Source: Rhizobacter sp. | GTDB taxonomy: Bacteria; Pseudomonadota; Gammaproteobacteria; Burkholderiales; Burkholderiaceae_C | Length of the DNA stretch: 61,231 bases | Reading direction: 5' to 3' | Assembly: GCA_025350965.1 (NCBI GenBank) | Contig: JANXWV010000130.1 | Location: 1-61,231, forward strand | Shown: piece after piece, positions 26,756 through 35,467 of the stretch | Layout: the number at the start of each line of letters is the position of its first letter | How positions within the stretch are numbered: the first letter of the stretch is position 1 | The notes under the pieces: generated by a model | Database searches by the model: none | Told to the model about the DNA's origin: nothing | Seen by the model: the letters and a program-made list of their open reading frames with translations, nothing else | Position numbers and translations under genes: made by a program

Positions 26756-27394
26756 ATGATCAAGGTCTTTCTCTGCGACGACCACGCGCTCATCCGGCGC
26801 GGCATTCGCGACACGCTGTCCGATGCGCCCGACATCGAAGTGGTCGGCGAGGCCGGCGACTACGGTGAGCTGCGCACCCTGATGCGCGAGCTCACGGCTG
26901 ACGTGCTGGTGCTCGACATCAACCTGCCCGGCCGCAGCGGCCTGGACGTGCTGCATGTGCTGAAAGACGAAGGCACGACCATGCGCGTGCTGGTGGTCTC
27001 GATGTACCCCGAAGACCAGTACGCGATCCGCGCCCTGCGGGCGGGTGCCTATGGCTACGTGAACAAGGGCGGCGACCCGGCGCTGATCGTGGCGGCGGTT
27101 CGCACCGTGGCGCAGGGCCGCAAGTACGTGACCCCAGAGATCGCGCAGATGCTGGTCGAAAGCCTGACCGCGCCGCAGGTGGCCAACGCGCACGAGAAGC
27201 TGTCGGACCGCGAGTTGCAGACGCTGGTGATGATCGCCTCCGGCAAGCGCCTGTCGGACATCGCCGAGGCGCTGATGCTGTCACCCAAGACCGTCAGCGT
27301 GTACCGCGCGCGGGTGCTGGAGAAGCTGGGCTTGACGAACAACTCGGAGATGACGGTCTACGCGATCCGGAACGGCTTGGTCGGCGGCGAGTAG
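26756..27394 (+). CDS. LuxR/NarL-family response regulator
   Basis: A 212-aa regulator. The receiver domain has CDDH at residues 7-10, phosphoacceptor Asp54 in VLDINLPG and Lys in YVNKGG. The C-terminal LuxR helix-turn-helix reads [22 protein letters not shown] and [19 protein letters not shown]. It forms a pair with the kinase just upstream. Its target genes cannot be told from the sequence. Its stop is 4 bp from the end of the convergent DUF1841 gene. Confidence 0.93.
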   Translation: MIKVFLCDDHALIRRGIRDTLSDAPDIEVVGEAGDYGELRTLMRELTADVLVLDINLPGRSGLDVLHVLKDEGTTMRVLVVSMYPEDQYAIRALRAGAYGYVNKGGDPALIVAAVRTVAQGRKYVTPEIAQMLVESLTAPQVANAHEKLSDRELQTLVMIASGKRLSDIAEALMLSPKTVSVYRARVLEKLGLTNNSEMTVYAIRNGLVGGE

Positions 27395-27398
27395 GTCT

Positions 27399-27830
27399 TC
27401 ACCGCGTCGCCCTGCGGCGCACGCACTCCAGGTACTTCTCCCCGTCGGGCGGCAGCCCGCAGCGCTGCGAGGCCCAGACCATCTCGCCCAGGCACTCCAT
27501 CACCTCATGGTGCGCCGCGTGCAGCGAGCCGCGCTTGGCGGCCAGCAACTCCACTGCCTGTTTGATGCCGCGTGGCTGGTCGATGCCCATCTGCTCGCTG
27601 ATCGACAAGTGCATCGACAAGTGCAGGAAGGGGTTGGTGCGGCCGGCATCCACGTCGTACACCGCCGCCAGCGCAGCCGGCAGGTCGGCGAGATCCGCGT
27701 GGTGCTCGGGGTGCTCGGTGATCCAGTCGGCAGCCGCGGCTTCCATCGGCGTGAGCGGTGCCGCCTCGGCGAGCTTGCGGTGCGTTTCGCAGAAGAATTT
27801 CCGCACATCGTTCTGGGAGGGAGCAAACAT
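27399..27830 (-). CDS. DUF1841 family protein
   Basis: A 143-aa conserved betaproteobacterial protein of unknown function. The family phrases [23 protein letters not shown] and [13 protein letters not shown] are all present, with [11 protein letters not shown] near residue 45. The many His residues suggest metal binding, but this is a guess. I prefer ATG 27830 ([13 protein letters not shown]), the family's usual start; an in-frame GTG at 27857 would add nine residues. The palindrome CACAATTGTG (27833-27842) sits directly before the start codon. Confidence 0.9.
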   Translation of the reverse strand: MFAPSQNDVRKFFCETHRKLAEAAPLTPMEAAAADWITEHPEHHADLADLPAALAAVYDVDAGRTNPFLHLSMHLSISEQMGIDQPRGIKQAVELLAAKRGSLHAAHHEVMECLGEMVWASQRCGLPPDGEKYLECVRRRATR

Positions 27831-27909
27831 CCCACAATTGTGTGCCGAGGTCGACACGTTTCTCAGCGGTCCCTCTCACCTTCACGGAGCAGCCACTGCT
27901 GCCAAGCCC

Positions 27910-28485
27910 ATGAACACCACCACCGAAGCGCTCTTCGACAAGGCCCGCACCCACAACGGCTTCAGCGCCGAGCCCGTGCCCGAGGCCACTTTGCGTGCGC
28001 TCTACGACACGCTGAAGTGGGGCCCGACCTCGGCCAACTGCAGCCCGGCGCGCTTCATCTTCGTGAGCACGCCCGAGGCCAAGGCGAAGCTGCTCGACGG
28101 CATGGCGCCCGGCAACGTCGAGAAGACGCGCGCCGCACCGGTCACCGTGATCGTCGGCATGGACATGGCGTTCTACGAGAAGTTGCCTCAACTCTTCCCG
28201 CACGCGGACGCCAAGTCGTGGTTCGTCGGCAACCAGCCGATGATCGACGCCACCGCCTTCCGCAACAGCAGCCTGCAAGGCGCCTACCTGATCATCGCCG
28301 CGCGCGCGCTCGGGCTCGACTGCGGGCCGATGAGCGGCTTCAACCCCGCGAAGGTCGATGCCGACTTCTGGGCCGGCACTTCGGTGAAGACCAACTTCAT
28401 TTGCAACCTCGGCCATGGCGACGCCAGCAAGCTGATGCCGCGCAGCCCGCGCCTCGCGTTCGACGAGGCCTGCCGGATCGCTTGA
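27910..28485 (+). CDS. Nitroreductase-family malonic semialdehyde reductase (RutE-like)
   Basis: A 191-aa FMN-dependent reductase. It contains [33 protein letters not shown], quoted here only as the region at residues 17-50, and the C-terminal [16 protein letters not shown] characteristic of the RutE/YdfG-partner subgroup of nitroreductases. RutE reduces malonic semialdehyde (toxic product of pyrimidine breakdown) to 3-hydroxypropionate. No other rut gene is in the window, so the name is by homology and a general nitro/quinone reductase is possible. The stop codon abuts the convergent kefC stop with no gap. Confidence 0.88.
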   Translation: MNTTTEALFDKARTHNGFSAEPVPEATLRALYDTLKWGPTSANCSPARFIFVSTPEAKAKLLDGMAPGNVEKTRAAPVTVIVGMDMAFYEKLPQLFPHADAKSWFVGNQPMIDATAFRNSSLQGAYLIIAARALGLDCGPMSGFNPAKVDADFWAGTSVKTNFICNLGHGDASKLMPRSPRLAFDEACRIA

Positions 28486-30318
28486 TCAACCCGCGTCGTC
28501 GTCCCGGCTCCACCCCCCACTCGCCTTGCGCTGCGCCGCTTCTGCGCGCTCTCGCGCGAGCAGTTGGTCGAGCTGCTGGCGGCCTTGCTTCGCGGTGGCG
28601 ATGAACTTCGCTTCGTCTTGGCGGTGCGGGGCCATCTCTTCGAGTTGCTCGATGGTGTGGCGCCGAAAGCGCAGTGCCAGCGTGCGGGCTTCGTGCGGCT
28701 CCCAGCCCATCAGCTCCAGCACGCTGCGGGCGCTCATCAGGGCCGAGTCGAGCGTTTCGCGTTCGACTAGGGTGATGCCCAGGTCGCGCAGTTCGTAGTA
28801 GTGCTGCACGTTGCGCGCGCGGGCCACGATGGTCAGGTGCGGGAAATGTTCACGCACGAGCTTGGCCACCTCGACGCTCTGCTTCGGGTCGTCGATGGCG
28901 ATCACGATCACGCGCGCCTTTTCGGCCCCGGCCGTGCGCAGCAGGTCGAGCCGGCGCGCATCACCGTAGAACACGCGGCCGCCGAACTTGCGCACCACCT
29001 CGATCTGGTCGGCGTCGTGGTCGAGCACGGTCAGCGCCACGCCGTTGGCCTGCAGCAGCCGGCCCATGATGCCGCCGTAGCGGCCGAAGCCGGCGACGAT
29101 GACCGGTGCCTCCTGCGCTTCGCTGATCTCGGGCATGTCGGTTTGGCTGCGGGCCAGGCGGGGCGCCAGCCAGCGGTCGGCGGCCACCAGCAGCAGGGGC
29201 GTCAGCAGCATCGAGATCGCCACCACGGCGACCAGCAGCGAACTGACAGGCGCGGTGATCACGCCCGCCTGCGCGGCGGTCTGGAACACCACGAAGCCGA
29301 ACTCGCCGCCCTGCGCGAGCAGGATGACGAACACCGGCCGTTCCGGCCCGGGCAAGGGCATCACGCGGGCCATGCCCCACAACACCAGCGCCTTCAGCAC
29401 CAGGAAGCCGACGACGAGCGCGGCAATCAGGCCGGGCCGGTCGAGCACCACGCGGAAGTCGATGCTCATGCCGACCGCGATGAAGAACAGGCCGAGCAGC
29501 AAGCCCTTGAACGGCTCGATGTCGGTCTCTAGTTCGCGGCGGTATTCGCTCTCGGCGAGCAGCACGCCGGCGAGGAATGCGCCCAGCGCCATCGACAGGC
29601 CCACGAGCTGCATCAACGCCGCCGTGGCCACCACCAGCAGCAACGCCGCGGCGGTGAAGATCTCGGGCGTCTTGCTGCGGGCGATCCAGTTCAAGGCCGG
29701 GCGCAACAGCAAGCGGCCGCCGAGCACGATGATCGCGATCACGGCCAGCGCCTTGCCCGCGTCGAGCCACGGGTTGCTGTCGGCGGCGTGCGGGCCGGCA
29801 GACACCGCCATCAACGGCACCAGCGCCAGGATCGGGATGGCCGCCACGTCCTGCAGGAGCGCGACGCTGAGCACGCTCTGCCCCGAGCTCGTGGCCATCA
29901 GGTTGCGCTCCACCAGCACGCCCAGCCCGATGGCGGTGGACGACATCGCCAACCCCAATGCGCCGACCACGGCCAGCCGCCAGTCGGCGCCCAGCGCGAG
30001 CGCAGCGCCCACCATCAGCGCGGCCGAGCCGAAGAGCTGCACGCTGCCCCAGCCGAAGATCGGTTTGCGCAAGTCCCACAGCCGCTTCGGCTCCAGCTCC
30101 AGGCCGACGAGGAAGAGCATCAGCACCACGCCGAATTCGGCGAAGTGCAGCATGTCGCTCGGCTCGGTCACGAACTTCAGACCCCACGGGCCGATGAGAA
30201 TGCCCGCCCCCAGGTAGCCGATGATCGAACCCAGCCCGAGGTACTTGGCGATGGGCACCGCCACAACGGCGGCGCCGAGGTAGATCAGTGTGTCGATGAG
30301 CCAGCTGCTGTGCTCCAT
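28486..30318 (-). CDS. kefC: Glutathione-regulated potassium-efflux/CPA2 antiporter (KefC-like)
   Basis: A 610-aa inner-membrane monovalent-cation:proton antiporter. About 12-13 hydrophobic helices fill residues 1-385, with GLGSIIGYLGAGILIGPWG and the conserved acidic segment VLMLFLVGLELEPKRLW. An RCK/TrkA-N domain follows from about 400 (VIVAGFGRYGGIMGRLL) with a dinucleotide-binding glycine motif. The C-terminal 90 residues are charged and coiled. It releases K+ to acidify the cell during electrophile stress. Its start overlaps the stop of the kefF gene by one base, so the pair is coupled, as in known KefFC systems. Confidence 0.9.
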   Translation of the reverse strand: MEHSSWLIDTLIYLGAAVVAVPIAKYLGLGSIIGYLGAGILIGPWGLKFVTEPSDMLHFAEFGVVLMLFLVGLELEPKRLWDLRKPIFGWGSVQLFGSAALMVGAALALGADWRLAVVGALGLAMSSTAIGLGVLVERNLMATSSGQSVLSVALLQDVAAIPILALVPLMAVSAGPHAADSNPWLDAGKALAVIAIIVLGGRLLLRPALNWIARSKTPEIFTAAALLLVVATAALMQLVGLSMALGAFLAGVLLAESEYRRELETDIEPFKGLLLGLFFIAVGMSIDFRVVLDRPGLIAALVVGFLVLKALVLWGMARVMPLPGPERPVFVILLAQGGEFGFVVFQTAAQAGVITAPVSSLLVAVVAISMLLTPLLLVAADRWLAPRLARSQTDMPEISEAQEAPVIVAGFGRYGGIMGRLLQANGVALTVLDHDADQIEVVRKFGGRVFYGDARRLDLLRTAGAEKARVIVIAIDDPKQSVEVAKLVREHFPHLTIVARARNVQHYYELRDLGITLVERETLDSALMSARSVLELMGWEPHEARTLALRFRRHTIEQLEEMAPHRQDEAKFIATAKQGRQQLDQLLARERAEAAQRKASGGWSRDDDAG

Positions 30319-30989
30319 CACTGGGCCTCGGCTGCGTCGTCGTCCGGCCGCGCGTCGGTGGGCACGACCGCGCACAGCACCTCTTCCAGCTCGGCCAGCT
30401 CGGGCCAGTCGGGGTGGCTGGTCAGGCGCTGCGCGAAGACGGCTTCGTGCACCTGCACTTCCACGTCGTCGACCTTGTGTGCGCCGTGCAGCAGCAGCGG
30501 CGGCAGGAAGCGCATGCCGCACAGGGCGGCTGTCTGCTCGTAGGGCGGCAGGAAGGCATCGAAGCGGTAGCGGTTGTAGCTCTCGGGGTGGTAGGAGTCT
30601 TCGGGCCCGCCGGTGGTGGCCACCAGCCACAGGTCTTTGCCGCGCAGCGCGTTCCCGCCCGGGCCGTAGGCCCAGCCGAAGGTCAGCACTTCGTCGACCC
30701 ACAGCTTCATCAGCGGCGGCATGCTGTACCAGTGGATCGGGTGCTGCCACACGACCAGCCGCGCGGGGGTGAGCAGTGCCTGCTCGGCCGCCACGTCGAT
30801 CAGGTAGTCGGGGTAGAGCGCGTACAGGTCGCGCACCACGATGCGCGGGGCGCTGGCCTGTGGCTGGGCGTGCGTGGCGGCCTCGCGGGCGCGCTTCATC
30901 AGGCGCCGGTTCACGCGCGAGTCCTGCATCTGCGGGTGCGCGGTGATCACGAGCACGTCGGGGCCGGCGGGCGTGGGGTTGAGCGTCAT
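30318..30989 (-). CDS. kefF: KefF-like NAD(P)H oxidoreductase, ancillary to KefC
   Basis: A 223-aa flavodoxin-fold quinone reductase. It contains DVLVITAHPQMQDSRVNRRL near the N-terminus, VVWQHPIHWYSMPPLMKLWVDEVLTFGWAYG in the FMN/interface region (only partly quoted as WQHPIHWYSMPP), and LVATTGGPEDSYHP. These are typical of KefF/MdaB-type subunits, which bind KefC and stimulate potassium efflux. I chose ATG 30989; the in-frame extension to 31160 crosses the promoter region of the divergent ParA gene. Confidence 0.9.
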   Translation of the reverse strand: MTLNPTPAGPDVLVITAHPQMQDSRVNRRLMKRAREAATHAQPQASAPRIVVRDLYALYPDYLIDVAAEQALLTPARLVVWQHPIHWYSMPPLMKLWVDEVLTFGWAYGPGGNALRGKDLWLVATTGGPEDSYHPESYNRYRFDAFLPPYEQTAALCGMRFLPPLLLHGAHKVDDVEVQVHEAVFAQRLTSHPDWPELAELEEVLCAVVPTDARPDDDAAEAQ

Positions 30990-31098
30990 GGGCAGCGTGG
31001 TGGGTGGCCGGCGAAGTCGCTGGTTAGTCTTGATGGTGCGTGGCGCGAGGGCGCCGGTAACATAACCCGAAACACAGCCCAGGGCGCGGGAGGTTCGC

Positions 31099-31737
31099 AT
31101 GCCGGTGATCGTGGTGGCCAATCCGAAAGGCGGCGTCGGCAAGAGCACGCTCGCAACCAACCTCGCCGGTTACTTCGCGTCGCGCGGTCACGCGGTGATG
31201 CTGGGCGACGTGGACCGCCAGCAATCGGCACGCACCTGGCTCGGCCTGCGCCCGGCCGGCCTGCCGCGCATCAGCACGTGGGAGACGACGCACGACGACA
31301 TCGTGCGTCCGCCCAAGGGCACCACGCACGTGGTGCTCGACACCCCCGCCGGCCTGCATGGCAAACGCCTCGACGACGTGCTCAAGATCGCCGACCGGGT
31401 GCTGATTCCCTTGCAACCGAGCATCTTCGACATCCACGCCACGCACGACTTCTTTCGCCAACTCGCCGCGCACAAGCGCACCGCCCGGCTGAAGCTCGCG
31501 GTGGTGGGCATGCGCACCCGCGAAGGCACGATCGCCACGGAGCAGTTGCGCGGCTTCCTGGGCACGATGCAAGAGCCCACGCACGAGGCCGAGCTGCCGC
31601 TGCTCGGCTTCGTGCGCGACACGCAGAACTATGTGCACCTGGCTGCGCACGGCCTGACGCTCTGGGACGTGGCCTCCGCCCGCTTCGAGCGCGACCTGGA
31701 ACAGTGGCAGCCGATCACCGCCTGGGCCGACGCCTGA
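31099..31737 (+). CDS. ParA/MinD-family ATPase (orphan)
   Basis: A 212-aa Walker-type ATPase. The deviant P-loop KGGVGKST is at residues 10-17 with the signature Lys, LGDVDRQQSA forms Walker A', and VVLDTPAG Walker B. There is no ParB-like gene or obvious parS site nearby. Similar orphan proteins position cellular structures such as chemotaxis clusters or carboxysomes, or act in plasmid-like partitioning; nothing here shows which. The gene is divergent from kefF and 45 bp upstream of the MaoC gene on the same strand. Confidence 0.88.
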   Translation: MPVIVVANPKGGVGKSTLATNLAGYFASRGHAVMLGDVDRQQSARTWLGLRPAGLPRISTWETTHDDIVRPPKGTTHVVLDTPAGLHGKRLDDVLKIADRVLIPLQPSIFDIHATHDFFRQLAAHKRTARLKLAVVGMRTREGTIATEQLRGFLGTMQEPTHEAELPLLGFVRDTQNYVHLAAHGLTLWDVASARFERDLEQWQPITAWADA

Positions 31738-31782
31738 CGCGCTCTTTGCACCCCCTTCCACACCCCAACGAGACAACCCCGC

Positions 31783-32235
31783 ATGAAGACGTTTGAACAC
31801 CTCATCGAGATGCAGGCGATGGTCGGCCAGAGCATCGGCACCAGCGAATGGATCACCGTGACGCAAGAGCGCGTCAACCTGTTCGCCGACGCCACCGGCG
31901 ACCACCAATGGATCCACATCGACCCCGAGCGCGCCGCGAAAGGGCCATTCGGCACGACCATCGCACACGGCTTTCTGACCTTGTCGCTGCTGCCCGAAAT
32001 GAGCGCCTCGGCGATGGAGGTGCTGGACACGCGCATGGGTGTGAACTACGGCCTGGGCAAGGTGCGCTTCCCGGCTCCGGTGCCAGTGGGGAGCCGCTTG
32101 CGCGGGCACTTCAAGCTGACGAAGTACGAGCCGCTCGACGGCGGTGCCCAGCTGACGGTGGAAGTGACGATGGAGCGCGAAGGCAGTGACAAGCCGGTGT
32201 GCGTGGCCGAGTCGCTGGCGCGGCGGTACACGTGA
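31783..32235 (+). CDS. MaoC-family (R)-specific enoyl-CoA hydratase/dehydratase
   Basis: A 150-aa hot-dog-fold hydratase. The catalytic Asp40 and His45 lie in the motif DATGDHQWIHIDPERA, and GPFGTTIAHGFLTLSLLP is the usual continuation. It hydrates enoyl-CoA to (R)-3-hydroxyacyl-CoA, which can supply polyhydroxyalkanoate synthesis or fatty-acid metabolism. AACGAGACAACCCC precedes the start, a weak ribosome site. It stands between unrelated genes. Confidence 0.92.
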   Translation: MKTFEHLIEMQAMVGQSIGTSEWITVTQERVNLFADATGDHQWIHIDPERAAKGPFGTTIAHGFLTLSLLPEMSASAMEVLDTRMGVNYGLGKVRFPAPVPVGSRLRGHFKLTKYEPLDGGAQLTVEVTMEREGSDKPVCVAESLARRYT

Positions 32236-32325
32236 AGCGTCAACAACACCGCAGCCACCCCCGAGCTTGAGCGCGGGCAACGCCAGAACACCGTTTACGA
32301 TGCGTGACCCAAGGAGTACTTTGCC

Positions 32326-33075
32326 ATGAAGGTTCTGCTGATCGATGACCACCCGCTCATCCTGAGCGCGTTGCAAAGCGTCATCGAGGGCCTGGGCAGC
32401 GACACCACCGTGGTCGGCGCCGGCAGTGCCCGCGAAGCGCGCGACACGCTCAAGGCCGACGACAACTTCGACCTCGTGCTGCTCGACCTGCACCTCGGCG
32501 ACGCCGACGGCTTCGACGTGCTCACCGACCTGCGCAGCAAGTACCCCGCGCTTCCGGTGGTGGTGGTCTCGGCCAGCGACCGCAGCAGCGACGTGATCCG
32601 CGCCATCGATGCCGGTGCCATGGGCTTCGTGCCCAAGCGGGCCAGCCACGAAACCCTGTTCGAGGCGCTGCACATGGTCATGTCCGGTGGCATCTACGTG
32701 CCGCCGATGACCATGGGCTCGGAGCCCGCCGCACCCAAGCTCGACGGCGACACCGTGCCCAGCGTGCTGCGCCGGGTGCGTGACCATGCCGACGACAGCG
32801 GCTTTCAAAGCGGCGGTGGCACGCCGGTGATGGCCGACCTGGGCCTCACGCCGCGCCAGACCGACGTGCTGGCGCTGCTGCTCAAGGGCTACTCGAACAA
32901 GCTGATCGCCCGTGAATTGAACCTCTCGGTCGAAACCGTTAAGGACCACGTGGCCGCCGTGCTGCGCGCGCTGAACGTCAGCTCGCGCACGCAGGCCGTG
33001 CTGGCGGTGAGCCAGATGGCGAACCAGGGCGGGCTGCAAGCCTGGCGCACCAGCGTTCGGCCCCCGGTGCGCTGA
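32326..33075 (+). CDS. LuxR-family response regulator
   Basis: A 249-aa regulator. The receiver domain has LIDDH at residues 5-9, phosphoacceptor Asp54 in LLDLHLGD and Lys in FVPKRASH. A linker of about 50 residues precedes a LuxR-type DNA-binding domain with LTPRQTDVLALLLKGYSNKLIA and LSVETVKDHVAAVLRAL. AAGGAG lies 9 bases before the ATG. Its stop overlaps the hybrid kinase start (TGATG), so the two are made together as a pair. Confidence 0.93.
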   Translation: MKVLLIDDHPLILSALQSVIEGLGSDTTVVGAGSAREARDTLKADDNFDLVLLDLHLGDADGFDVLTDLRSKYPALPVVVVSASDRSSDVIRAIDAGAMGFVPKRASHETLFEALHMVMSGGIYVPPMTMGSEPAAPKLDGDTVPSVLRRVRDHADDSGFQSGGGTPVMADLGLTPRQTDVLALLLKGYSNKLIARELNLSVETVKDHVAAVLRALNVSSRTQAVLAVSQMANQGGLQAWRTSVRPPVR

Positions 33076-35000
33076 TGCAGCGCGCGCCCGGACCCCTTGC
33101 CGCGGCGCCGGGCAACACCGCCCCGCCTGCAGTTCGGGTGCCGACCGGCGCAGAGCCGGCCGTGCCGGTAGCAGCGCAACCCGAGACGCCCGAGCAGACC
33201 TCGGCCCAGCACACGCTGGCATCGCTCGCAGAGGTGGTGCAGACCACCTTCGATTACATGCCCGCCACGCTGTCGGGCTACTTCGCCGGCGTGTGCGTGG
33301 TGATCGTGCTGTTCTGGGCCAGCGCCCCCGCCGCGCTGATCGCCGGGTGGTTGATCGTGTGGGCGCTGATGGGTGCGGGCCGCGTTCTCGTTTGGCAGCA
33401 GTACAAGCGGGCGCGGCCGCTCACGCGGCCCGAGTGGCTGGGCTGGCGCCTGCGCTCGAACATCGGCTCGCTGGCGGCGGGTGCACTGTGGGGCGCGACC
33501 GGCTGGCTGTTCTACGGCCATGGCGACGGACTGCAGCTGACCGGCCTCGTCATCATCATCTACACCTTCAGCGTGGCTGGCGTGCCCGTGCTGTCGATCC
33601 AGCCGCGCATCTACATCGGCTATGCCGTGCTGTGCCTGCTGCCGCTGGTGGTGCGCATTGCGCTGGTCGGCGACAACGAGCATTACCTGCTCGCGGGCGA
33701 GTTGCTGTTGATCATCAGCCTGACCATCGTGCTGGCCAACACCTACCGGCAGGCGCTGCAACGCATCATCGAGCTGAAGATCCAGGGCGACGAGATGGCC
33801 GTGCAGTTGCGCGTCGAAACCCAGGCTGCCGACGACGCGCGCCACGCCGCCGAGATCGCCAACCGGGCGAAGACGCAGTTCTTCACCGCCGCCAGCCACG
33901 ACCTGCGCCAACCGCTGCACGCCATGGGCCTGTTCGCTGAGGCCTTGCGCCAGCGCGTGCATGAGCCCGAGGTGGCGCAGCTGGTGAACAGCATCAACGA
34001 GTCGGTCGACGCGCTCGAAGGCCTGTTCTCGGAGCTGCTCGACATCACCCGCATCGACACCGGCGGCATCGAGGTGCACGAGCAGCACTTCGAGACCGGC
34101 GACATCCTGCGCAAGCTGCGCCTGCACTTCGAGCCCGCCGCGTTCGAGAAGGGCCTGCAGCTCCGCCTGCGCGGCGGCCGCCACGTGGTGTTTGCCGACC
34201 CGCTGCTGGTGGAGCGCATCTTGCGCAACCTGGTGAGCAACGCCATCCGCTACACCAACGACGGTAGCGTGCTCGTGAGCTGCCGCCGCCAGGGCGAGCG
34301 CGTGCTGCTGCAGGTGTGGGACAGCGGCGTGGGCATCCGCGAGCAGGAGCAGCAGAAGATCTTCGACGAGTTCTACCAGGTGCCTGGCGGGCGCGTGGTC
34401 GACCCCGAGCAGCGCAAGGGCCTGGGCCTGGGCCTTGCCATCGTCAAGCGCCTGGCGCAGCTGATGAACGCCCCGCTCGGCCTGCGCTCGCACCCTGGCC
34501 GCGGCACCGTGTTCACCCTCGAGCTTCCTCCCGGCAAGGCACCGCGCGCGCCGGCGCAGGTGCTGCCCGGCAAAGGCCCCGTGGGCATCACGCTGGCTGG
34601 CAGGCTGATCGTGATCGTGGAAGACGAGCCGGCCGTGCGCGCGGGGCTCGAGGTGCTGCTCAAGGGCTGGGGCGCCGGCATCAAAGCGTTCGAGAGCGTG
34701 GCCGAGAGCGCCGCCTGGGCCACCACCTGCGACCCGGAAGTGGTCCAGCCGGACCTGCTGATCGTGGACTACCGCCTCGAAGAAGGCCGCACGGGCGTCG
34801 ACGCGATCACGGTGCTGCGGCAACGCTTCGGCTCGAACGTGCCGGCCATTCTGGTCACCGGCAGCACCATGACCGGCCACGAGAAAGACGCGCAGGTGCA
34901 TGACTTCCACCTGCTCATCAAGCCGGTGGTGCCGAACAAGCTGCGGGCGATGATTGCGTTCAAGTTGGGTGTCAAGGTGGCGGGTAACCCGACTCTCTGA
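33075..35000 (+). CDS. Membrane hybrid sensor histidine kinase with C-terminal receiver
   Basis: A 641-aa kinase. A Pro/Ala-rich N-terminal tail (1-60) leads to about six membrane helices (66-222, for example GVCVVIVLFWASAPAALIAGW). A coiled linker precedes HisKA with His275 in ASHDLRQPLHAMGLFAE. The HATPase domain (about 385-495) has NLVSNAIRYTNDGSV, DSGVGI and GLGLGLAIVKRL. A receiver (about 515-630) has VEDEP and phosphoacceptor Asp565 in IVDYRLEEG. No extracytoplasmic domain is evident, so it probably senses through its membrane segments. This architecture recalls the RpfC- and membrane-bound LuxR-associated kinases. Confidence 0.9.
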   Translation: MQRAPGPLAAAPGNTAPPAVRVPTGAEPAVPVAAQPETPEQTSAQHTLASLAEVVQTTFDYMPATLSGYFAGVCVVIVLFWASAPAALIAGWLIVWALMGAGRVLVWQQYKRARPLTRPEWLGWRLRSNIGSLAAGALWGATGWLFYGHGDGLQLTGLVIIIYTFSVAGVPVLSIQPRIYIGYAVLCLLPLVVRIALVGDNEHYLLAGELLLIISLTIVLANTYRQALQRIIELKIQGDEMAVQLRVETQAADDARHAAEIANRAKTQFFTAASHDLRQPLHAMGLFAEALRQRVHEPEVAQLVNSINESVDALEGLFSELLDITRIDTGGIEVHEQHFETGDILRKLRLHFEPAAFEKGLQLRLRGGRHVVFADPLLVERILRNLVSNAIRYTNDGSVLVSCRRQGERVLLQVWDSGVGIREQEQQKIFDEFYQVPGGRVVDPEQRKGLGLGLAIVKRLAQLMNAPLGLRSHPGRGTVFTLELPPGKAPRAPAQVLPGKGPVGITLAGRLIVIVEDEPAVRAGLEVLLKGWGAGIKAFESVAESAAWATTCDPEVVQPDLLIVDYRLEEGRTGVDAITVLRQRFGSNVPAILVTGSTMTGHEKDAQVHDFHLLIKPVVPNKLRAMIAFKLGVKVAGNPTL

Positions 35001-35061
35001 ATGCAATGACCGTGAAAGTCCGAGGCATGTTGCCCGCCACCAACCCACCGAAAGGATGCCC

Positions 35062-35430
35062 ATGACTGCAATCGAAATCGCGAACCGGCTCGTGGCCTTG
35101 TGCCGCGAAGGCAAGAACGCCGAGGCGAAAGCGCTGTACGCCGATGACGCCGTCAGCGTCGAGGCCGGCGCGCCGCCGGGCATGTCGGCCGAAGTGCGCG
35201 GGCTGGCCGCCATCCGCGCCAAGGGCGAGTGGTGGAGCGCCAACCACGAGGTTCACTCGGCCGTCGTGGCCGGGCCCTGGCCGCACGGCGACCGGTTCAT
35301 CGTCGGCTTCAAGTTCGACGTGACGATGAAGCCGTCCGGCCACCCCATGACGATGGAAGAGATGGGTCTGTACACCGTTGCGGGCGGCAAGATCGTGCGC
35401 GAGGAGTACTTCTACACCGTCGGAGTTTGA
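35062..35430 (+). CDS. SnoaL/NTF2-like protein
   Basis: A 122-aa small protein with the NTF2-like pattern: ANRLVALCREGKNAEAKALYADDAVSVEAG, quoted here only by residues 6-36, then SANHEVHSAVVAGPWPHGDRFIVGF and a C-terminal YTVAGGKIVREEYFY pair of strands. The AAAGG site lies 6 bases before ATG 35062, whereas ATG 35056 overlaps that site, so I chose 35062. Function is unknown; members act as isomerases, dehydratases or ligand-binding proteins. Confidence 0.85.
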   Translation: MTAIEIANRLVALCREGKNAEAKALYADDAVSVEAGAPPGMSAEVRGLAAIRAKGEWWSANHEVHSAVVAGPWPHGDRFIVGFKFDVTMKPSGHPMTMEEMGLYTVAGGKIVREEYFYTVGV

Positions 35431-35467
35431 GCCGGTCGGCCTCGCGCCGCAAGCTCGCTGCGGCCCC

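Noticed and set aside
32889..35243. Long minus-strand open frame opposite the response regulator and hybrid kinase
   Set aside because: The plus-strand kinase has all expected motifs; the antisense translation shows low-complexity His/Gln/Ala/Leu text and no domain.
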